From the NCBI GenBank assembly GCA_003650445.1, contig QMQE01000048.1:1-14777 (forward strand): 14,777 bases of DNA, written 5' to 3'. Both the position numbers and the translations under genes were made by a program. Positions 6,984 to 13,292 of the stretch are shown in pieces. The notes beneath the pieces are model-generated. The model did no database searches. It was given only the letters and a program-made list of their open reading frames with translations, and was not told the origin of the DNA. The stretch is from Acidobacteriota bacterium (lineage in GTDB: Bacteria; Acidobacteriota; Holophagae; Thermotomaculales; Thermotomaculaceae). Numbering within the stretch: position 1 is the stretch's first letter; every line of letters begins with the position of its first letter.

Positions 6984-8549
6984 CTACTCAGCCTTCCCTT
7001 CCAGATAATGGCATCCAATGCTGTGAGAATTTCGCCCGGCGGCAAAGGCAATGATCCGGGCAACGGTAATCATGTTACGAAGTTCCAGCAGGGGCGCCGA
7101 AAGCAGGTTCAGCCGATAAAAACTGTCAATGGAGGCAAACAACTGGGATAAGTCCTGTTTTGCCCGATTCAGCCGGGACTGGTTCCGGATTATCCCAATG
7201 TAATTCCACATCGTAGTTTTCAATTGACGGACATCGTTCTGGACGAGAATGGGATCTGCCCCTGTACCGGCCGGCATTTCCCATTGGGGAATCGAACGGG
7301 TACGCTCCACAGATAATGCTTTCCCGCTCTTCGCTATCCTCCGAGCTGTTTCCACACCCCAGACCAGTCCCTCCAGCAAAGAGGTAGATGCCAGTCGATT
7401 GGCGCCGTGCAGCCCGGTGCAGGCACATTCTCCGATTGCATAGAGGCCTGGAACTGCAGTCACGCCAACGGTGTCGGCCTTGATTCCGCCACAGAAGTAA
7501 TGGGCAGCCGGGACAACAGGAATTGGGTCTTCAGGAACACGGATTCCCCTTTCCCGGCAGGTTTCCGTAATGTTTGGGAAACGGGAAGCAAAATCGATGT
7601 GTTTTGCCACACCGGACAAATCCAGGTACATGCTGGCAGCATCTTCGTTTAGCATTTTCGTGAAAATTGCTCTTGCGACTACATCTCTCGGGGCCAGGTC
7701 TCCGTCTGGGTGGAACCTCTTCATAAAGGCATTTCCCTTCCGATCCACCAGTACCGCCCCCTCTCCTCGAACAGACTCTGAAATCAGGAAACGTTCATTT
7801 TTGTCTGGCAAATACAGTGTTGTTGGATGAAACTGAACAAATTCACTGTTAATGATTGGAACCCCGGCCCGGTACGCCATGGCAATGCCGTCTCCCGTTG
7901 CCCCTGCCGGGTTGGTGGTGTGAAGGTAAATTGCGCCAATGCCCCCTGTTGCCAGGATTGTACTGGCAGCAACAATCCGTTCTACCTCACCGGTATTCAT
8001 ATTAAGTGCGTAGGCCCCGAAACAGCGGGGCTCCCGGTAGCGTTCCAGCGGATCGGTAGAATGGTGGGTATTGGTAATCAGGTCCACCGCCATCGTCTCG
8101 GCCTGAAGCTCAATCCCCGGATGAGCTGCCACGGCCCGCAACAGGGCAATTTCAATTTCCCGGCCGGTGATGTCATCTGCATGGTAAATCCGGCGCAGAC
8201 TGTGGGCAGCCTCCGCCGTGCAATCCGGTTTCCCCCCTTTTTTTGTAAATGGCACTCCCATCCTTATCAGGAGAAAATCCCGGGCCAGCGCGGGGCCCTT
8301 TTCCGCCAACTGCCTGACTGCGGCCGGATTGCAAAGTCCGGCTCCCGCGGCAATGATGTCTGACTCCAGGCATTGGGGCGTATCCCCGTCGCACTGGCCA
8401 ATAATCCCCCCTTGAGCGTAATAAGTGTTGGAGATTTCCGGCCGGGCCGCCTTTGTTATCATTCTCACGGAAAGGCCCGCATCTGCGAGATGCAATGCCG
8501 CCGCGCACCCGGCAATACCGGAACCGATAATCAGTGCATCTGAGTTCAT
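6984..8549 (-). CDS. nadB: L-aspartate oxidase
   Basis: Encodes 521 residues (family about 530-540). NadB is a cytoplasmic FAD enzyme that oxidises L-aspartate to iminoaspartate, the first step of de novo NAD synthesis with NadA. Visible are the dinucleotide-binding GSGIAG (9-14), NTYYAQGG (41-48), EFVQFHPTTLY (236-246), SESVRGEG (257-264), APRDVVARAI (286-295) and VPAAHYFCGGI (346-356). GLYAIGECACTGLHGANRL (368-386) closes the FAD domain. Candidate active-site residues by alignment with the E. coli enzyme are Glu113, His241, Arg288 and His350. A C-terminal helical domain contains LKTTMWNYIGIIRNQSRLN. The start has AAAGGA upstream. nadA and nadC are not in the window; the gene is co-oriented with pilV but separated by 265 nt with its own candidate terminator, so I treat it as a separate unit. 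Its last codons lie in a palindromic repeat. Confidence 0.96.
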   Translation of the reverse strand: MNSDALIIGSGIAGCAAALHLADAGLSVRMITKAARPEISNTYYAQGGIIGQCDGDTPQCLESDIIAAGAGLCNPAAVRQLAEKGPALARDFLLIRMGVPFTKKGGKPDCTAEAAHSLRRIYHADDITGREIEIALLRAVAAHPGIELQAETMAVDLITNTHHSTDPLERYREPRCFGAYALNMNTGEVERIVAASTILATGGIGAIYLHTTNPAGATGDGIAMAYRAGVPIINSEFVQFHPTTLYLPDKNERFLISESVRGEGAVLVDRKGNAFMKRFHPDGDLAPRDVVARAIFTKMLNEDAASMYLDLSGVAKHIDFASRFPNITETCRERGIRVPEDPIPVVPAAHYFCGGIKADTVGVTAVPGLYAIGECACTGLHGANRLASTSLLEGLVWGVETARRIAKSGKALSVERTRSIPQWEMPAGTGADPILVQNDVRQLKTTMWNYIGIIRNQSRLNRAKQDLSQLFASIDSFYRLNLLSAPLLELRNMITVARIIAFAAGRNSHSIGCHYLEGKAE

Positions 8550-8579
8550 GAGTGCCGTCCTTTATTCGTTTTCCGGTTG

Positions 8580-8608
8580 ATTCTACTCCAGGCCAATGTG
8601 ACAGTGAA
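8580..8608 (-). promoter_or_regulatory. Sigma-70-like promoter of nadB
   Basis: On the minus strand TTCACT (8608-8603) and TAGAAT (8585-8580) are separated by 17 bp, matching TTGACA/TATAAT at 4 and 5 of 6 positions. The predicted start is near 8573, about 24 nt before the nadB ATG. Confidence 0.55.
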
Positions 8609-8703
8609 GAAAAATCATAGAAAACCTGCGCTGTCAGGTTTCGGAAGCCTTTTTCTTGTCGCTGATGAAAGCCATGAGGGAGCCAAAAGAGCAGGGAACA
8701 TCA

Positions 8704-8732
8704 ATGACAAGTGGAAAAGAAAAATGTATCAT
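8704..8732 (+). promoter_or_regulatory. Sigma-70-like promoter of dcp
   Basis: ATGACA (8704-8709) and TATCAT (8727-8732) are separated by exactly 17 bp, each matching the consensus at 5 of 6 positions. The predicted start is near 8739, 36 nt before the dcp ATG. This supports translation starting at 8775 and not at the upstream in-frame ATG at 8577. Confidence 0.6.
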
Positions 8733-8774
8733 GGAGTCGGATTGAATCTGGAAATTCAGAAAGGGAGAAAATAC

Positions 8775-10895
8775 ATGAAAAAATTGTTTATCCTCGCAGT
8801 TCCGGTACTGCTTATGTTCGGCTGCTCCACAGCACCGGAAAAAGCAAAAGTTGAAGGAGGCCACGTGAATCCTTTTTTCGAAACATGGAATACGCCCTTT
8901 GGTGTCGCGCCTTTTGGCAAAATTAAGGAAAGCGACTATCTGCCTGCTTTTGATAAGGCAATTCAGGAAAAACGAAATGAAGTGGACGCAATAGCGGACA
9001 GCTCGACAAAACCTGATTTTGAGAATACAGTGGCCGCCCTGGATGAAACAGGAAAGCTTCTGGAAAAGGTCAGCGGCGTTTTTTTTAATCTGACTTCCGC
9101 AGATACCAACGATGAGCTGCAGGAAATCGCTCAGAAGGTGACTCCGAAACTGTCCGCCCTCCACGACGACATCATGATGAACGACAAGCTGTTCAAACGT
9201 GTGGACGCGGTTTACCAGCAACGGGATAAACTGAATCTCAATCCGGAACAGCTCCGGCTGGTAACGGAAACGTGGAAAGATTTTGTCCGGGGCGGCGCCA
9301 ACCTGAACCCGGAAAAGAAGGCGGAACTGAAGAAAATCAACCAGGAGATTTCGGTACTGGAGTTGAATTTCGGGGAGAATGTACGGAAACAGGTCAACAG
9401 CTACGAATTAGGGATTGACAACAAAAAAGACCTGGCCGGGCTCCCCGCCTCTGTGGTGGAAGCAGCCGCGGAAGCTGCGAAGGCCGAGGGCGAGGATGGA
9501 GAATGGGTGTTCACGCTGGATAAACCCAGCCTGCTTCCCTTCCTTACTTACTGTGAAAACCGGGCACTCCGGGAGAAAATCTTCAAGGCCTACATCAACC
9601 AGTGCAACCACGGAAACCAGCTGGACAACAACGCCAACATTGTCAAACTGGTCAACCTCCGGCTCCGGAAAGCAAAACTCCTTGGATACAAAAACCATGC
9701 GTCTTACGTTCTGGAAGAAAACGTCGCCAAGACCCCGGAAAACGTGTATAAGCTGCTGGGTAAGGTCTGGAAACCGACAATGGAAACAGCGAAACGGGAA
9801 GTGGCGGACATGCAGAAAATTATCAACAAGGAAGGGGGAAATTTCAAACTTCAGCCCTGGGACTGGTGGTTTTATTCAGAAAAAGTCCGCAAGGCAAAAT
9901 ACAATCTGGACGACGCGGAGCTTCGTCCCTATTTTGAACTGGAAACCGTGCGGAAGGGTGCGTTCATGGTGGCAAACAAGCTCTATGGCATCACCTTTAC
10001 CCCAAGGCCGGATATCCCGGTTTACCAGAAGGATGTGAAGGCCTACGAGGTAAAAGACGCAGACGGCTCCACCATTGGTGTTTACTACGCGGACAATTTT
10101 CCCCGGCCCAGTAAACGAGGTGGGGCATGGATGAACGCTTACCGCCCCCAGCACCGGGAAAATGGGAAAAACATCCTGCCCGTCATCTGTAATGTCACCA
10201 ACTTTACCAAACCCACCGCAACCACACCGTCGCTCCTGAGCCTGGAAGAAGTCACAACACTTTTCCATGAATTCGGCCATGCCCTCCACGGCCTGTTATC
10301 CAACTGCACCTATCGGAAACTGGCTGGAACCTCGGTACCCAGAGACTTTGTGGAAATGCCCTCTCAGTTCATGGAAAACTGGGCCACCGACCCGCAGATT
10401 CTGAAACTCTACGCGAAAAACTACAAGACCGGAGAAGTCATCCCCGACAGTCTCATCCAGAAGATTCAGAATGCCGGCAAGTTCAACCAGGGGTTCATCA
10501 CCGGAGAATACATGGCAGCCGCATACCTCGACATGGACTGGCACACCATCACAACTCCCTTTACCGGGAAACCCATAGATTTTGAGAAAAAGGCCATGGC
10601 AAAAATTCACCTGATTCCGGAAATTGTGGAACGCTACCGCAGTCCATACTTCCGCCATGCCTTCGCCGGTGGATACGATGCCGGGTACTACAGTTATATC
10701 TGGGCAGCCGTACTGGATGCCGATGCCTTTGCCGCTTTCAAAGAGCACGGCCTTTTTGACCCGGCAACGGCAAAATCATTCCGGAATAACGTAATTTCCC
10801 GGGGCAACACCGAAGACCCCATGGTGCTGTACCGCCGCTTCAGAGGACGGGACCCCAAAGTGGACGCCCTTCTAAAACGAAAAGGATTCAAGTAA
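8775..10895 (+). CDS. dcp: M3-family peptidyl-dipeptidase (Dcp-like), lipoprotein
   Basis: Encodes 706 residues (E. coli Dcp is about 680). M3 zinc metallopeptidases of this branch remove C-terminal dipeptides or cleave short oligopeptides. The zinc site is clear: HEFGH at 498-502 gives His498, catalytic Glu499 and His502, and Glu527 in DFVEMPSQFMENW is the third ligand, 25 residues on. The N-terminal NPFFETWNTP and DFENTVAALDETGKLL are Dcp-type. The C-terminal YDAGYYSYIWAAVLDADAF helps form the substrate site in this family. Residues 1-17 form a lipoprotein signal peptide (MKKLFILAVPVLLMFGC, lipidated Cys17) and +2 is Ser, which in E. coli rules favours the outer membrane. The protein thus probably acts in the periplasm, unlike cytoplasmic E. 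coli Dcp. AAGGGAG lies 8 nt before the ATG. It is monocistronic, divergent from nadB, and ends at a two-way terminator. Confidence 0.93.
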   Translation: MKKLFILAVPVLLMFGCSTAPEKAKVEGGHVNPFFETWNTPFGVAPFGKIKESDYLPAFDKAIQEKRNEVDAIADSSTKPDFENTVAALDETGKLLEKVSGVFFNLTSADTNDELQEIAQKVTPKLSALHDDIMMNDKLFKRVDAVYQQRDKLNLNPEQLRLVTETWKDFVRGGANLNPEKKAELKKINQEISVLELNFGENVRKQVNSYELGIDNKKDLAGLPASVVEAAAEAAKAEGEDGEWVFTLDKPSLLPFLTYCENRALREKIFKAYINQCNHGNQLDNNANIVKLVNLRLRKAKLLGYKNHASYVLEENVAKTPENVYKLLGKVWKPTMETAKREVADMQKIINKEGGNFKLQPWDWWFYSEKVRKAKYNLDDAELRPYFELETVRKGAFMVANKLYGITFTPRPDIPVYQKDVKAYEVKDADGSTIGVYYADNFPRPSKRGGAWMNAYRPQHRENGKNILPVICNVTNFTKPTATTPSLLSLEEVTTLFHEFGHALHGLLSNCTYRKLAGTSVPRDFVEMPSQFMENWATDPQILKLYAKNYKTGEVIPDSLIQKIQNAGKFNQGFITGEYMAAAYLDMDWHTITTPFTGKPIDFEKKAMAKIHLIPEIVERYRSPYFRHAFAGGYDAGYYSYIWAAVLDADAFAAFKEHGLFDPATAKSFRNNVISRGNTEDPMVLYRRFRGRDPKVDALLKRKGFK

Positions 10896-10924
10896 ACCCC
10901 CTTAAACCGATACATTGAGAAATA

Positions 10925-10954
10925 AAAAGGGGCGGGAAATTTCCCGCCCCTTTT
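10925..10954. terminator. Bidirectional intrinsic terminator (perfect 30-bp palindrome)
   Basis: AAAAGGGGCGGGAAA followed by its exact reverse complement gives a GC-rich hairpin with A-run and T-run on the two sides. It lies 30 nt after the dcp stop and 18 nt after the stop of the convergent DUF4442 gene, so it can end transcripts from both directions. Confidence 0.92.
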
Positions 10955-10971
10955 ATCAAGCCCTGTTATCC

Positions 10972-11415
10972 TCAATGGTGTCGTTTCTTTCGGATATAGA
11001 GCGTTTTCTGAATCCTTGCCACTGCCTCACCATGTTCGTCCACGACATCAATGGGCCAGACCGGGGTATATTTCTGTCCATCCTTCGTGTTCTCCCGGAT
11101 TTCTTTCAACTGGGCTTCCGTTACCTGAAAATGAGCAACCATCTTTCCCCGACCCGGTTTCAGAAACTCAATCGACGCAGCCTTGTCCCATACAATGTAT
11201 TCCCGCCCCAGATTTTTCATCACCATCAGCATATAAAAGGGATCCGTCATACTGTAGAGACTTCCGCCGAAATGGGTACCTACATAATTACGGGTATACC
11301 AGTGACGCTTCATCTGAACCACAATATCCCGAAAATCCGGAGAAATCGACTTCACTCGAATCCCCGCCCCTAAATAAGGCGGATACAAATTAAACATCAA
11401 CCGAAAAAAGAACAT
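10972..11415 (-). CDS. DUF4442 hotdog-fold (PaaI-thioesterase-like) protein
   Basis: Encodes about 147 residues. The pattern YPPYLGAGI (11-19), RNYVGTHFGGSLYSMTDPF (42-60), IVWDKAASIEFLKPGRG (74-90) and ARIQKTLYIRKK (133-144) matches DUF4442 proteins. These are single hotdog domains related to PaaI-like acyl-CoA thioesterases; no substrate is established. The segment THFGGSLYSMTDPFY corresponds to the central hotdog helix. The start is uncertain. ATG 11415 (or TTG 11421, better spaced from GGGAGGGGG) fits the usual start a few residues before YPPY. ATGs at 11460 and 11529 are possible in frame and would add a hydrophobic N-terminal stretch with no good ribosome site. It is convergent with dcp and shares its terminator. 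Confidence 0.82.
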   Translation of the reverse strand: MFFFRLMFNLYPPYLGAGIRVKSISPDFRDIVVQMKRHWYTRNYVGTHFGGSLYSMTDPFYMLMVMKNLGREYIVWDKAASIEFLKPGRGKMVAHFQVTEAQLKEIRENTKDGQKYTPVWPIDVVDEHGEAVARIQKTLYIRKKRHH

Positions 11416-11749
11416 CTTCAAGGCCTGCCCCCTCCCTTTAAGTCCCGGTCTATGCAACATACCATCTAAAAGAATACAAAACATAAACAGAAAAAACCAC
11501 AAAGAAAGGTGAAGAACACACAAACACATCGCCGCCGAAAATCTCGCCCAACGGCACTCATCTTAAGCATTTATAATGACTTAGGGAAAATCCGGAGACA
11601 GTCGTCTTATTTTTCTTTCTTCATTGGCATTCTCTAATCAAAAAAATGCTTAGCTATCCGCAAATCACTATACCTTTTGACGCCGGTAATTCATAGAACC
11701 CATTGCCTCTCACGCGTTATGAACCAGATAGCTTTCCCCAGAACAAATC
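11416..11749. other. Intergenic region with a short inverted-repeat element
   Basis: This 334-bp stretch lies between two minus-strand genes. It holds the 5' region of the DUF4442 gene, including a purine-rich GGGAGGGGG ribosome-site candidate at about 11428-11436, and the small repeat element at 11564-11652. I see no convincing gene, no convincing promoter and no clear terminator for the membrane-protein gene that ends at 11750. Confidence 0.5.
11564..11652. repeat. Small element bounded by 9-bp inverted repeats, carrying a REP-type signature
   Basis: TAAGCATTT (11564-11572) and AAATGCTTA (11644-11652) are perfect inverted repeats enclosing 71 nt. Inside, gggaaaatccggagacagt (11584-11602) matches 13198-13216 at 17 of 19 positions. 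It resembles sequences I associate with the ends of REP-associated tyrosine transposase units. The 9-bp arms could be chance in AT-rich DNA; the 19-bp match is less likely to be. Confidence 0.4.
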
Positions 11750-12301
11750 TCAAGATTCACACCGCAACTCCCGGTGAACGATAAAATAATGGATAGCAGC
11801 AAAGAGAAGTAGAACACCTCCGGCAACAAACCCGCATGCAGAAAAAGATTGAACAAAGATGAAACCAAAAAGAACACCGGTGAGAACGAGAATACCTGCA
11901 ATCACCAGAAACGATTTCATAGAGTAAATATAGGCGAATGGAAGCCAGTGTGCCCCAACAAGAACTGCGAATGCCGGAAAGAAAAGGTGTTCCCGACCAC
12001 CCGCTGTGGCCATGAAGATAAGGGGTAATCCGAGGGGAATGGTAAGGGCAATCCATGTATTCAGTACTGGCAGCCGGTTGGACTCGTCCGGTGATGACAA
12101 CCTCAAGAGCCGGGAACATCCGGCTGCAATCGGATGAATGAACATACCGCCGATTAACAGAATAATCATGGCAATCGGAATCCGGCCAACCGCACCGAAA
12201 GCAGCAGAAATAAGCCAGAGAACCCCTTCAACCCCAAGATAGACAGCTCCACCCAAATGACAGTGACGGTACTCTGTGTGCTGATCGTACAATTCATTCA
12301 T
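11750..12301 (-). CDS. Small polytopic membrane protein, possibly DUF7010 family
   Basis: Encodes 183 residues. It starts MNELYDQHTEYRHCHLGGAVYLG, then shows about six hydrophobic segments: GVEGVLWLISAAFGAV, IAMIILLIGGMFIHPIAAG, IALTIPLGLPLIFMATAG, LFFPAFAVLVGAHWLPFAYI, FLVIAGILVLTGVLFGFIF and GFVAGGVLLLFAAIHYFIV. The pattern YLG..G..W, GGMFIHP and FPAFAVLVGAHWLPF reminds me of DUF7010 membrane proteins, but I cannot confirm this, and no function is known. ATG 12301 is chosen because GGGGAAGG lies upstream and a promoter is predicted just before it. An in-frame ATG at 12364 would lie upstream of that promoter's start site. It stands alone between the DUF4442 gene and the 115-residue gene. Confidence 0.75.
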   Translation of the reverse strand: MNELYDQHTEYRHCHLGGAVYLGVEGVLWLISAAFGAVGRIPIAMIILLIGGMFIHPIAAGCSRLLRLSSPDESNRLPVLNTWIALTIPLGLPLIFMATAGGREHLFFPAFAVLVGAHWLPFAYIYSMKSFLVIAGILVLTGVLFGFIFVQSFSACGFVAGGVLLLFAAIHYFIVHRELRCES

Positions 12302-12347
12302 AGAAATAACCTTCCCCAAAGAAATTTTTATCCCCGTTCTCAATGGG

Positions 12348-12377
12348 ATCATACTATCTCCCACGCATGAAAACCAA
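12348..12377 (-). promoter_or_regulatory. Candidate sigma-70 promoter of the membrane-protein gene
   Basis: On the minus strand TTGGTT (12377-12372) and TATGAT (12353-12348) are separated by 18 bp. The -10 matches at 5 of 6, the -35 only at 3 of 6. The predicted start near 12341 gives a 40-nt leader before the ATG at 12301. Confidence 0.4.
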
Positions 12378-12534
12378 TATTTCTACATTTTACGCAACGG
12401 CAATCATTTGTCCTTCGGAACTGCAATAAGGGATGACAGGTTGCTTTGTCAAGAAATGCCTCGGGTATTGGATGCCGGACAGGCCTCCTTTCACTAACAA
12501 CGTTGTACACTTTGAATTGGAATTCACCTTCTGA

Positions 12535-12882
12535 TTATTCTTTCAGGGTTGCATTCTCCGGCCCTTCAATTCTTCGGAGCCACTCTTGTGCTTCAGCTGA
12601 CAGTTTTTTTATATGTTGATTTGTGAGCAATCCATGGTAACGTAAATTCATAATCTTGAGCGACAATCTGGATCGTCTCCAGTCATTGAAACAATCCGCG
12701 ATGACTGCATCTGACTCTTGAATATACCGATAAAGAGCCAGGTACTGATCGTGCGGATTCCCCGGACTTGACGTGGCAATCTCTGCCGCACGTCTGTTAA
12801 TATCAGCGCACAACTTGTGAAGCATCTCGTCATGGATACTTCTCATGTATTTCCAGTCTTTCTCCTTAAGAAATCCTTCCAT
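12535..12882 (-). CDS. Small charged helical protein of unknown function
   Basis: Encodes 115 residues that I do not assign to a characterised family. No signal peptide or membrane segment is visible. It is rich in Arg, Lys, Glu and Leu and probably mostly helical. Notable pieces are MEGFLKEKDWKYMRSIHDEM at the start, DQYLALYRYIQESDAVIADCFNDWRRS in the middle and HGLLTNQHIKKLSAEAQEWLRRIE near the end. The overall pattern resembles a small family of hypothetical proteins seen in many bacterial genomes. The start is well supported by GTGAGGAGG, with GGAGG six bases before the ATG. The gene is separated by 233 nt from the membrane-protein gene downstream, so it need not be co-transcribed with it. 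No partner gene suggests a role. Confidence 0.72.
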   Translation of the reverse strand: MEGFLKEKDWKYMRSIHDEMLHKLCADINRRAAEIATSSPGNPHDQYLALYRYIQESDAVIADCFNDWRRSRLSLKIMNLRYHGLLTNQHIKKLSAEAQEWLRRIEGPENATLKE

Positions 12883-13216
12883 CCCGTCCTCCTCACGTTC
12901 ATGCCCCCAGCCGGACAGATTTATGATCTTCTTGCCTCATAACTGATAGCGTATCACGACACAGTTCGCAACAACAAGTTGTCTTTCTGACGCCCATACT
13001 CCCGCGCACAGCGCAGAATGTCACGTGTAGAAGTCAGATCAATCAGGGAATCGGCGACCTTCCCTGTCATTCTTCAGAAGCTTGCTTTCTTAGCAGGTTT
13101 GGAACCGGATCCCGTCCCTCTCCCTATCCCGTCAGCCGCCGCAACGAGTAAATCCCCGGCCCCGCGCCCACAGAATACGCCCCCCGGCTCTTCTTTCGGG
13201 GAAATCCGGGGACAGT
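12883..13216. other. Non-coding region left of the insertion sequence
   Basis: This 334-bp stretch holds the upstream region of the 115-residue gene, including a small dyad TGATA-CGC-TATCA at about 12944-12956, then GC-rich DNA with short dyads. One is TCCCCGG at 13153-13159, complementary to CCGGGGA at 13206-13212. An open frame at 13018-13227 lacks a ribosome site and recognisable protein features, so I do not call it. The sequence looks like leftover repeat or mobile-element DNA ending in the 19-bp signature at 13198-13216. Confidence 0.5.
13198..13216 (+). repeat. REP-type 19-bp signature, second copy
   Basis: ggggaaatccggggacagt matches 11584-11602 at 17 of 19 positions in the same orientation, about 1.6 kb away. 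The next base begins the putative left end of the insertion sequence. Confidence 0.5.
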
Positions 13217-13292
13217 GGGGCTGTTGAAGAACCCCGTAAAAACTAGTGAATGGTTCTTGTTCCATTTTCCCACCGCTTCTGAATTACACATT

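Larger units (their letters stand above)
6860..7001. repeat. Nested 32-bp inverted repeat spanning the nadB 3' end
   Basis: Arms 6860-6891 and 6970-7001 are reverse complements at 30 of 32 positions, separated by 78 nt. The right arm includes the last codons and TAG stop of nadB. The left arm is therefore an inverted copy of that tail (Glu-Gly-Lys-Val-Glu-stop in place of Glu-Gly-Lys-Ala-Glu-stop) plus about 15 downstream bases. Inside lie a second hairpin (6911-6937) and four CTCAAC hexamers. Possible roles are transcript 3' end formation for nadB, insulation of the pil promoter, or a palindromic mobile repeat that inserted at the gene end. Confidence 0.8.

Noticed and set aside
8577..8774. 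Upstream in-frame extension of dcp by 66 residues
   Set aside because: It would start before the predicted promoter and overlap the nadB control region. It would also bury a perfect lipoprotein signal peptide that has its own ribosome site.
11416..11529. Hydrophobic N-terminal extension of the DUF4442 protein, which could pass for a membrane anchor
   Set aside because: No good ribosome site precedes the ATGs at 11529 or 11460, and DUF4442 proteins as I know them begin shortly before the YPPY motif. Not fully excluded.
13018..13227. Plus-strand open frame of 69 codons left of the IS
   Set aside because: It is Pro/Ser/Ala-rich from GC-rich repeat DNA, has no ribosome site, and runs through the repeat/IS junction.
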